Shown in pieces: positions 55,595 to 64,000 of a stretch of DNA of 64,000 nucleotides; position 1 is the stretch's first letter, and each line of letters starts with the position of its first letter. The notes under the pieces are model-generated. The model was given only the letters and a program-made list of their open reading frames with translations. It did no database searches and was not told the DNA's origin. The stretch lies in NCBI RefSeq assembly GCF_028502605.1, contig NC_079234.1, positions 4,774,001 through 4,838,000 of the forward strand, written 5' to 3'. The DNA comes from Trichoderma breve. Lineage: Eukaryota; Ascomycota; Sordariomycetes; Hypocreales; Hypocreaceae. Both the position numbers and the translations under genes were made by a program.

Positions 55595-57909
55595 ATGGAA
55601 GAGCTGACGAGTCTTCCCGACTCCCCCGCGACTGCTGGTGGACCCCTCCAGATGGCATCACCCGATCGCGTGAACCAGCGCCGCGACAATCTCTTTGGCA
55701 CATTGCGAGCTCAGGGAGCATCGTCGGATAACCTCGCGGGCCGCGATAGTACGGTGCACGACAAGATCAGCCAGTTCAACAACATGAGCATGCAGGCGAG
55801 GCAGCAGGAGCGCAAGTCGGCCGATGCGGCGCTGAAGCGGGCCATGCTGGGTCGCGAAGAGGCCGAGGCCGAGATGAGGCGCATCAAGGACGAAGCCGGA
55901 GCTTTGCGGCGGGAGATTGAGGAGGGCAAGGAGCGGGAGAGGAGAGTGGGCGAGAGATTGGAAACAGTCATGGTAAGCTGGCAGAGCCCTTTGCTTCCAT
56001 CACCTAACCCTCCAGCGTGGCACACTTTATTCTCTCTCGTCAGTATGGCCGGCTAATGTGAGCCTTTTTTTTTTTCGACGAAAAGGAAAACTATGGACGC
56101 GCAAAGGAGACACACGCACACACCCAGGCTCTGTGGGAAAAAGAAATTCGACGCGCGCGAAAGGAAAACTTCAAGGCGCAATCGACCATTGTCAAGCTTC
56201 AGGAAGACCTCAAATCCACCCGGGCATCAACACAATTGATCGAGGAGACTCTACAACACGAAAAGGATAGGAACCATGTTCGAGAGGAGCAAAACATCAA
56301 GGCTCAAGCCACCATTAGCCAGCTCCAAGAGGACCTCAAATCAGCACAGGCCATGACCAAGCTAGTCGAAGAATCACTACAAAAGGAAAGGGACCGGAGC
56401 CTCGCTCGAGAGGAGCAAAATCTCAAGTCTCAGTCCACCATCAGTCAGCTCCATGAGGAGGTCAAGGCTGCGCAGTCTATGACCAAGCTAATGGAGGAAT
56501 CACTACAAGCCGAAAGGGAGAAGAGCCGCGCACGGGAGCAAGAAACGTTTGAGGCGAAATACCAGGCTAGCAACCTGCAGGACCAGCTCGAACAAGCATT
56601 CGCCCGCCTTAAGTTGGTCGAACAGGAGCGTGATGCCTACAAGGTGGCGGCCAAGAACGAAGAGGTTGCACGTCTCGCTGCCGAGGGCCGTATTCCCCTG
56701 CCAGCCGAGGAAGCAGATGACGAGTTTGCGTCGCCCCCCAGGAAGCGAAGGATCGCATCGACTATCAGGTGCAGGGATCCCCGTGTTTCTCTTTCAACAA
56801 TGGAGATTGTCTCGTCAGCTGCTAGCGAGCTGGAAATCGAGCAGCTTACTGAGCAATTGCAATGGGAAAGGCAGAGAGCTGATCGTGCTCAGGAGATGAT
56901 TGAGTTCATGCAAGCCGAGTGCCAAATGCACTGTTGTCCATGCTCCAAGTCTAAACGTCGGACGAGCATGATGCAGCAGCTTCCCCGAGCGACCCCTGAA
57001 AAGACGAGACTTTCTGTGGAGGCTTCCATTGAGGAGGAGAAGGATGTGTCTACTCAGCCTCTTCCGTCACCCGCCCAGCAGCAGGAGTTGAAGCTGGGAA
57101 AGGTGAGGAAGGGTGCCAGGCGAAGCACTGTCTTTTACCCTAAGGAGGGCGTCTTCCGCACAGTATCTGAACAAGAGGCCATTGAGCTGGAGGCCCAGCG
57201 CAAGGCAGAGATTGTCATTGAGGCTCACGAGGAGGTTGAGCCGGAGCCGTCTCCTCTCAAAGAAAAAACAGAAGCACATCAACGTACGTTTGCGAGAACA
57301 CCGTCTACCGAGCCATCAGCCTATGATTTATCCCACGGGAGATCATCGCTCATGTCGCTCATCAATGCTCCGCGAATTGACGCCCTAGCTGACTCTCTTC
57401 CGAACTTTCATAGCATCCCGACGGTCCGTGACAACGAAACCGCTCAGGAGAGGATAATGCGATATCAGGAGGAGGAAGAAGGGGGCTTAAAGCTGGCACC
57501 TGCACCAGAGCCTCAGCCAGAACAGTTTTCTCTCCCCCGGAAACGCCCAGCCCCCGACTCCCGATCTACTTCCAAAAGTACCTACTCAGTAACTACCACA
57601 ACCGTCCCAGTTCGAGACGAGCGATCCTCTAGCTCGTTATCTTTCACCCGGGGAATGCGAACTGCGTCCAACAGCAGCAGTGCGAGCTTTGACACGAGCG
57701 ATCCGGCAATGATACCGACCATGACGCGCGAAGAAGCTCTAGCAAAGATCCGCGAGAGGAGAGGACGCGCCAGAAGCACAACGAGAGGCGCAGCTACACC
57801 ACAAAGCCGGCCAGCGAGCCGGCCAGCATCCGCCATGAGCCGACGGAACGTAAGCAACCCAACGGGCACGGTTGGAAGCAGGTCCAGGTCTAGGCCCAGG
57901 AACGCATGA
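55595..57909 (+). CDS. Long coiled-coil protein with 42-residue tandem repeats, function unknown
   Basis: Exon 1 is 55595-55972 and exon 2 is 56086-57909, phase 0; 733 residues. Residues 1-60 are disordered, and a coiled coil then runs from about 60 to 350 (KSADAALKRAMLGREEAEAE onward). Within it, units of exactly 42 residues repeat from 56110, showing LVEESLQKERDRSLAREEQN and TISQLHEEVKAAQSMTK patterns. The middle has a Cys cluster (CQMHCCPCSKSKRRTS) and Lys/Arg-rich stretches. The C-terminal 200 residues are disordered and very rich in Ser, Arg and Pro, ending VGSRSRSRPRNA, suggesting binding to microtubules, RNA or other acidic partners. A spindle-pole or cytoskeletal scaffold is plausible but unproven. 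The start at 55595 (MEELTSLPDS) has no in-frame ATG before it. Confidence 0.8.
56110..56613 (+). repeat. Four 126-base (42-codon) tandem coiled-coil repeats
   Basis: Units begin at 56110, 56236, 56362 and 56488, exactly 126 bases apart. The middle two are the most alike (L-I/V-E-E-T/S-L-Q-x-E-x-D-R). The first and last are more diverged. Forty-two residues equal six heptads, so each duplication keeps the coiled-coil register. Confidence 0.8.
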
Positions 57910-58868
57910 GGTGCTTTTCTTTTTTTGTTTCTTTCAATTTTCATTTTCCCTATGCTTTGAATTTATGCAATGGAGGGTACATAAAGTGGTATAAGCGGCG
58001 ACGTTTGGGCTGGGCTGGGCTGGGTTGGCTGGGATATTTATATTGATATGAGGAGATGGACCACCTTGTTCATCCTCTTTACATATTTCTTGTTGTTGTT
58101 GTTTTTACTTCTTCTTTTGGGGGCGATTTCCCCCCCCCCCCCCCCCTTTTTTCTTCTTTTCTTCCTCCTGTCATTCTTTCTCTATGTACTTTTTCCTCTT
58201 TTCTCTCATTATCGCGCAATGCCCAACACAGAAAGGGATTCAGGGAGGGCAAATTTTGGAGCGCTGGCGAAGGCGGTGTTTTTTGGATGTCATGCTTGTA
58301 TTGGCGTTTCTTGTCTTGTTTTTACTCTCCAAAGGTCCTTGATAGGTTCTCTTTGAAGTCAACAAAAATTGGTATGAGGGTGTTTGCTTTTTCTTGTTGT
58401 TTTACTTTTTTTTTCCTTTCGGTCTTTGGCTACCTTTGCTCCTGGTGTTTGATATTTTGAAATTGATCCCCAATTGCATTGCATAATTGTTAGGTGTTTG
58501 TGATTTTTGCAGTTGTGCTGCTTTTTTAGTTTTAGAAAAAGCCCAAATCTATTATGGTGCCTGAAAAGTGAACCATTTGCTTCTTATCTCAGGGGAATAT
58601 TTCATTTGTTCAAAAACTGGAGAGAATATCTGCAGTTTGAGTCAACGTATTTTGTCTTACACTCACATCATGATAACAGCATCATAGCTCAAAATGATTC
58701 TCAATATGGACAAGGCAGAGGCATGTACAATTACCTCCGAATATTTGGTATCGCCTCGTTTCCCCCAAGCAAGCCCATTCAATAAACTCCCTTCTCTTAC
58801 CCTTTGCTCATTACATGTTATATACAAAAATACCTCCATTTTTTTTTCTCCTCTCCAAATATTCAAAA
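57910..58868. other. Convergent 3' flanks between the repeat coiled-coil and BTB genes
   Basis: 959 bases of T-rich plus-strand sequence with GT and TTG runs. It includes a tandem GGCTGGGCTGG near 58009-58030 and the C17 run. No gene supported. Confidence 0.5.
58130..58146. repeat. Homopolymeric C17 tract
   Basis: Seventeen consecutive C followed directly by T6, in the 3' flank of the coiled-coil gene. Long C runs are unusual and prone to length errors. Confidence 0.85.
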
Positions 58869-60561
58869 TCAGTCGCTAAGGAATTTTCTCGTCTTATTCC
58901 TACCCCTTTCCGAGCTCACAGCATCAATCTTCACGGCCACGAAAACGCACTCGACAGCGCTTTTGCCACTCTTGCTCTCCTGAATGCGTAGCCTAAACTG
59001 TCCCGTCTTAACAGCCCATTCTTGGCCCTCGTGAGGAAGGCCAATATCGATACTCTCGCCCGTCCTACGGCGCTTCCTGGGATTCACAGGAGTTTCAGTA
59101 TCAGGGGTAATGGCAGGAGTGGCATCTTCGGCTTCGTAGTTGCTCAGATCTGCCTCATAGTCTTCACCATTAAGGATGATTGACGACTCTGCCTCAAAGA
59201 CGACCCGGACGAGATCTTCACTGAGAGGAGTGTTGCCTGGCGTGGCTGGTTGCGAACTGGCGCCCCCCGACGCCATGAGGAGGCCCAGTGGCTGCGTGGT
59301 CGGAGGCAGGTTGAGCTTTGTCGCAACCACTTCTAACAGTCTCGCCACCCTAGCCTTTGTGCCGCCAAAGAACTCGGCTCTGACCCCTTCTGCTGAGAAG
59401 ACGAACTTGGCCGTGGTCCCACCAATCTCCAATACCAACTCTGCCGGCTTATTGTCGACATATGGGCGTGCATACTTGACATGCCTGACGGAGGAGCGCG
59501 AGGCCCCGTCAGACTCTTCAGCGGAGATGCTAACGCCACTCTTTTGCACATTCTCCAACCGCAGGGCAATCTCTTCTATTTGGCGCAAAGGGTTATAGCT
59601 GATGGAGTGCGGAACAAGCTGCTGTTCGATGCCTTTAAAGTGAAAGTATCGAGCGTCGCGAAGAAGCTCTTGTCGATGATTCTCGTCGCGAATGCTGACC
59701 GGATACCCACGCAACAAACGTAGCAGCTCGGCAAAGGTGTCGGCGTTGCGGTTGGGAACTGAAGGAGGAAGTATAGAGGGCGGGCGTATCAGCCCCTCGC
59801 GATCAAGGCCAGGGAAGAGGTCGTTTGGCTGGGAGAAGAAGAGAGCGAAGCCGAGGGAGAAGTAGTTTGGGGAATTGGCAGGATCGTTGAGAACGTCGCG
59901 AGGAATCTGGAATTCCCGATGGCCGATGGACATGAAGATGCTCTCCTCGTTAAGCTGAGAAATGAGCTTAGGAACTATACATGATAAAGGTGATTAGTGC
60001 CTTGGGTATCCCGAAAGGCCATTGGGAGCCATTGGGCTCACGAGAGAAGCATACGATTATAGAATTGGGCGTCCGCAAATAAGCGCACAAAGTGCGTCCC
60101 GTCCCGCGGCTTCACATGATATCCTTGTAGATGCAGCGCAATATCTCTAAATGTCTTGGGATCGCGATCGATGTATAGCGTCCGGATCGTGGAGGAGGGG
60201 TCTTCGCCTTTGCTCTCAGCCACTTTGATCTGGCAAAGGAAGTATTGCGAGAAATAAGACGGCGCTATATCATTCAGAAGAGAAAAGAAAGTAAAGTTAG
60301 CAAACAAGGGTACCAAGATCAGGGGTTGGTCTCGCCAAAGCAAGCCACAGCACGCGACGAACCATCGGAGGACAGAGATGCGCCAGACAGCTTGAACAAC
60401 TCGCCGCCAATCTGGATGGGAAAGACGCGCTCTCGCGGCAGAATCTGCGGGATCTTGTGGACGTCGGCTCCCGAATGCAAGGGAAGCCCGGCGGTGCTGG
60501 GCGCCTCGCTCGGGCTCGCAGAAAGCATGGCCACTTCTCTTGGGGAGGCGGACATGGACAT
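58869..60561 (-). CDS. BTB/POZ (T1-type) domain protein, YLR108C/YDR132C-like
   Basis: Exons are 60561-60363, 60264-60055 and 59974-58869 (504 residues), phases agree: LSSD-APSYFSQYF and FYN-LPKLISQLNEE. The first T1-type BTB unit begins at about residue 50 (FPIQIGGELFKLSGASLS) and includes IRTLYIDRDPKTFRDIALHL and GYHVKPRDGTHFVRLFADAQ. A second, related unit starts at FMSIGHREFQIPRDVLN and contains LLRLLRGYPVSIRDENHRQE. Tandem tetramerisation-type BTB domains are a feature of the yeast YLR108C/YDR132C group. The remaining 250 residues form a beta-rich region with disordered, acidic inserts (ILNGEDYEADLSNYEAE) and a basic nuclear-type patch (NPRKRRRTGES). A cullin-3 adaptor role is possible, but the partner is unknown. 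Start: ATG 60561 precedes a Ser/Pro-rich leader. Confidence 0.85.
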
Positions 60562-61499
60562 CGAGAAGCGCCCCAGTTCCGGTGTCTTATTATATGTGTT
60601 GCTCGTTGTCACCACAGCTAAGACGTCGGCTGCTGCGGGCGGCTACAGCGGCAGATGCAGGTAGAGCACGGCAAAAGGCACTGATATGGGTCGAAGAAGA
60701 GAGAGCGGCGACGGCGAGCGACGAACGATACTCGCGAAGACCAGCCAGGAAATCGAACTGTTACTCCGTGGGTGGATTTGGATGGATTGCGGCGCTGGCC
60801 CCGGGCAACAACAGCGCCCCGGGCATTAGTTGCCGATAAGCAGAGCCCCAGACCGGCAGAGCCCCATTGCTGGGGGTGGCGGGAGAAACAAACAAACAGA
60901 AACAAAAGCGGAATTTGCCGAGGATGCAATTTGGAATCGCCGATGAAGCTGACAAAAGAGAGATGAGTTGTAGTTGCAGTTGCAGAAGAGAAAAGAAGTT
61001 TGTTTTGTTATCTTTTATCTTTCGCCTTAATCAAGAAGACCTGGCACTTGCTGCTCCAAGAAAGAAAGAGCAAAGGAAAGAAGAGAAGTTGCGCCGTGAT
61101 TGCCAATACCCGCGCGCGTTTCTGACGTAACATGAAGTCTAAATCCCGCCTGATGGGGAATCTTCAGGGACCTTCAGGGACTTGCAGCGGCTCGTGAGTG
61201 GCTGGGCTGTTTAACTGCTTGAGGCTTCTTCTGCGCCACCCGCAACTAAAACTCGCTCTGTCCGTTTCGCGAGAATATGGCCCGGAATATTGCCCCAGAT
61301 AATGACAATGATACGATGCGGAATAACGGAGTAATTAGTCTTTTGATATTGTTATCATTATCAATCAATTAATCATGCCGAATTGTTAACTGCAATGCGA
61401 GTGACTCAATTGCTTGTCCATCGCATTGTCTCTTACTCGTTTACCTATATTCATTTACAGACACGGCGTCAACTTGCTTCTCAAACGGCTTTGCTTTGC
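60562..61499. other. Intergenic between the BTB gene and RFC3
   Basis: 938 bases, both flanking genes on the minus strand. It includes a purine-rich stretch (60955-61100) and an AT-rich segment with AACGGAGTAATTA near 61324-61336. No gene is supported. Confidence 0.5.
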
Positions 61500-62798
61500 T
61501 CACTTGCTCATCAATTCCACCCCTCCTCGCACAACTCCCACCACCGCTCCCGTCTGGACCATCTCGCTGCCTCCTCCAGCAACTCTGTGCTCAATCTCCG
61601 CCAGGCCTTCCAGCCAGGTAATCATAACCTCTGCGCTCACCTCGAGCTTCGTCAGCTGCTCCATCAACGCTGTGATGATATCTGCCAGCGCCAGGCCCTG
61701 CGTTGTCTTCAGCGCATTAATTGTATTCAGACAGCTCGTCACGTCCGGCGTGCTCAAGAGCGTCTCCATAATCTCCTTGATGGCATCGGGCTGAGGCGCC
61801 GCAATGCAGTTGTAAATCGTTTCAGTCGTAATTGTCTCGCGCTTGATCTCGCTTTCCGGCGGCTTGGGTTCGTTCTTTAGCCTCAGTGGTGTGCCTACAC
61901 GCTCAACAGTTAGCCTTGACCAACAAGTACAACCTATATGTGCACTGCAACTCACTTGACGCATGGCAAGCCTGAAGCACGTTCAATGCCCTTCGCATGT
62001 CGCCCTTGCTCAGCTTCACTAGTGCATCCACTGCTTCGCCCTGAATCTTGACGTTCTCCTCCTCCACCACCTTCTCTACCAATACCCTAATGTCCCCCTC
62101 CTTCAACGGACTGAACCGAAATCTCGTACAACGAGACAGCAGCGCGGGGCTGAGCTTGTGAGCGTAGTTGGCAATGATGCAGAACCGTGTGTTCGCCGTG
62201 TATTTCTCCATGATTCTTCGTAGCGCCATCTGTGCGGTGTTGGTCATGGCATCCGCTTCGTCCAGGATGATGAGCTTGAACCCTGCAATCGAATTGCCCT
62301 TCGCTGCACTGCTGCCCATAGAAAAGATTTGTTTTGTGCTAGCAAACGTCTTAATCTGTTCTCGGACAACATCGATGCCTCTGTCGTCGGAGGCGTTCAA
62401 CTCCAACACCATCTGGCGCATGTTGGCAGTACCGTAGATTCGTCGTGCTAGGGCCAAGATGGTAGACGTCTTTCCCGTGCCGGGAGGTCCGTAGAGAAGC
62501 AGGTGAGGGAGGCGATTCGACTCGACAAACTTGTTGATGGTAGCTAGGATGTCTTGGTGGCCGGACACATCGTCGAGCGTTACTGGACGATACTTTTCGA
62601 CCCTGAACAAGGTATTGTGAGTAAGCTGCTTTGTTGAAGAGCACAAATTTCAATTCCTTCGTACCATGGCAGGGTATCTTCAGCTTCAACCGGCAAGTTG
62701 GCAGCACTCCGTTTGCCCTTGGTCGCCTCAGCAGAGAATGTGATATCGGCGGATGGACCAGGGCCATCAACGTCCATCTCATCCTCGTAGTCGGACAT
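61500..62798 (-). CDS. RFC3: Replication factor C subunit 3
   Basis: AAA+ subunit of the clamp loader that opens PCNA at primer ends. Exons are 62798-62665, 62602-61956 and 61894-61500 (391 residues), in phase. RFC boxes are present: VEKYRPVTLDDVSGHQ (box II), GPPGTGKTST (Walker A, from residue 83), NASDDRGIDVVREQIK, LIILDEADAMTNTAQMALRR (Walker B as DEAD), and the arginine-finger SRC motif in ALLSRCTRFRF. The C-terminal collar ends AEIEHRVAGGG and VRGGVELMSK. The DEAD form and the SRC motif identify an ATPase-competent small subunit. An N-terminal acidic extension (MSDYEDEMDVDGPGPS) is typical of fungal Rfc3. Confidence 0.95.
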
Positions 62799-63581
62799 TT
62801 TTGGCGGGGAAAAGCAGTTGTAGAGGTAAAATTCAAGCTTTGCGATGCAATCCCACTTCGTCTATAGCTTTATAATGAGCTGACCCTTGGGTGACAAGAT
62901 GCAATTGTCGTCGTTAATTTTTTGTCATGTGCAAAGTATGGAGCTGAACAAGTGCAGCAGCTACACGCGCCGAGACGTGTTCTGCCCATTAAAACCCCTG
63001 CAACTGCGCCACAGCCTGGAGCAAGATTAGCCACTGAAGGGCTGGGGATAGCCACAACACTCAGCACGGTGTACTTTGAGCATCAACACATCACACAATG
63101 CATTTACTACCAGGTAGTAATATATGCTCTTAATGAATACTGCTAGTAGGTCCTGTATGCTACATTCGTATTTCTCGTAATTGTACGCACTCCGGATCAA
63201 TGTTGTATTCATTTCTCCTATTTCTTCAGTCCCGCCCAATACCCTTTCCAATATACACAAAAGATGATTATGATAATAACACAAGAATCGTAAAAAGAAG
63301 AAGAGGGAGAAGAAGAGGAAGAAGGAATATTAGGATACATGCTCTCTCCGTTTATTGTCTCATGGCTGTCTTTCACATGATGCGACCAGTCGCCGTGCCA
63401 GAACAGAAAAATAGAATGGCTTGAAAAGTTCCCAAATTCGTAAAGCAAGAAAGGATAAAAGAAGCAGAACAAGGCAAGAAAATGAAAACGCCCCATCATG
63501 TCCCTATGTTCATCAAAAGGAAACGTATACGTGTAAACGATTTGCGCCTACCATGAGCCAATTAAGCGTAACGGTCACTGC
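62799..63581. other. Intergenic at the RFC3 promoter
   Basis: 783 bases with an A/G-rich stretch (63290-63330) and AT-rich spacer. No gene supported. Confidence 0.5.
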
Positions 63582-64000
63582 TCAAATGGCAATTCGTTCT
63601 GCAACCGTACGGACAACGCCGAGACCAATGAAGCTGAATACCATGGGCACTCCTGCCACTGCAAGCCACGAGATTCCTGTGATGGTTTTGTCTCGTTAGT
63701 TGTATTCTCGATATTCAAGGGTTGCAATGTTGGATTCCTACCTGCATAAACCACGAGTTTCGTGACAACTTCGACATCATATCTCACTCGCGGCTTCACC
63801 AGCTGAGAAAAGACCTCCTTCTCGTCACGCGCATCCTCCATAGAAAGATAAATATCCGGGTTCCCATTCTCTGTCCCCTGCATAACCAGAATGTCATTTG
63901 GACCTCTCAGCGACTCATTGTCATTAAACGCCGCCTTCTGGGCACCTGAAGTTTGTGCTCCCTTGCCTGACTTGTCTTCCTCTTTGCCATTAAGATCCAT
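63582..64000 (-). CDS. Small protein with C-terminal membrane hairpin, at window edge
   Basis: Exon 63742-64000 joins exon 63582-63676 in phase 1 (VVYAG-ISWLAV). The ATG at 64000 is the last base triplet of the window, so the protein is either complete at 117 residues or continues upstream. The N-terminal 60 residues are charged and disordered (KEEDKSGKGAQTSGAQKAAF). They are followed by an amphipathic part (KEVFSQLVKPRVRYDVEVV) and a hydrophobic hairpin (LVVYAGISWLAVAGVPMVFS with FIGLGVV). A tail-anchored ER or mitochondrial protein is likely; no family was recognised. Confidence 0.65.

Noticed and set aside
1..64000. Biosynthetic cluster, mobile element, CRISPR array or virus-derived sequence
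   Set aside because: No synthase, transposase, reverse transcriptase, terminal repeats or spaced direct repeats were found; neighbours are housekeeping genes.

Overview
The window is about 64 kb of nuclear DNA from a filamentous ascomycete. Short introns (about 45-250 bases) with GT...AG ends and CTAAC-type branch points, dense genes on both strands, CT-rich leaders, and protein families typical of Pezizomycotina all point this way. The protein sequences look most like Sordariomycetes, probably Hypocreales (Trichoderma or Fusarium relatives); the genus is inference. I see no tRNA, rRNA, transposon or CRISPR array.

Layout, left to right. Bases 1-927 hold the C-terminal WD40 part of a STAND/NLR-like protein broken at a C run. 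Next are a sugar transporter (to 5388), a mitochondrial LYR-motif protein facing frataxin (6.1-7.6 kb), the AP-3 sigma subunit (8.1-8.7 kb), a small mitochondrial membrane protein (8.9-9.4 kb) and cytosolic leucyl-tRNA synthetase (9.8-13.3 kb). After a 2.4 kb gap come a small GPI-type secreted protein (15.7 kb), a stop-interrupted gene remnant (16.5-16.9 kb), DPH3 (17 kb) and a peroxisomal ABC half-transporter (17.9-20.2 kb). An RBR ubiquitin ligase (20.5-23.4 kb) has two candidate terminal exons. A coiled-coil protein of unknown role (24.5-26.3 kb), a CHR-type chromate transporter (27.2-29.0 kb), an HSPA12-like Hsp70 (30.7-32.6 kb) and a DOCK-family exchange factor (33.7-39.9 kb) follow. After a 3 kb gap with a possible decayed gene come a GNAT acetyltransferase (43 kb), the divergent ribosomal pair RPS5/RPS25 (44.2-45.8 kb), the ADP/ATP carrier (48.3-49.7 kb), the CENP-X/Mhf2 histone-fold protein (50.3-50.8 kb), a GPI-type cupredoxin (52.7-53.6 kb), a cytochrome-b5-like membrane protein (54.1-54.9 kb), a coiled-coil protein with 42-residue repeats (55.6-57.9 kb), a BTB/T1-domain protein (58.9-60.6 kb), RFC3 (61.5-62.8 kb) and a small membrane protein at the right edge.

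Most genes are housekeeping: translation (LeuRS, RPS5, RPS25, DPH3), mitochondria and Fe-S (frataxin, LYR protein, ADP/ATP carrier), DNA replication and repair (RFC3, CENP-X), trafficking and signalling (AP-3 sigma, DOCK, RBR ligase), and transport. This is not a biosynthetic cluster or a mobile island. The most unusual items are the RBR gene, where a 14-base exon leads into either of two complete RING2-finishing exons, and three gene remnants or orphan candidates in intergenic DNA. Exon models were built by hand from reading phase and protein continuity; no transcript data or database search was available.
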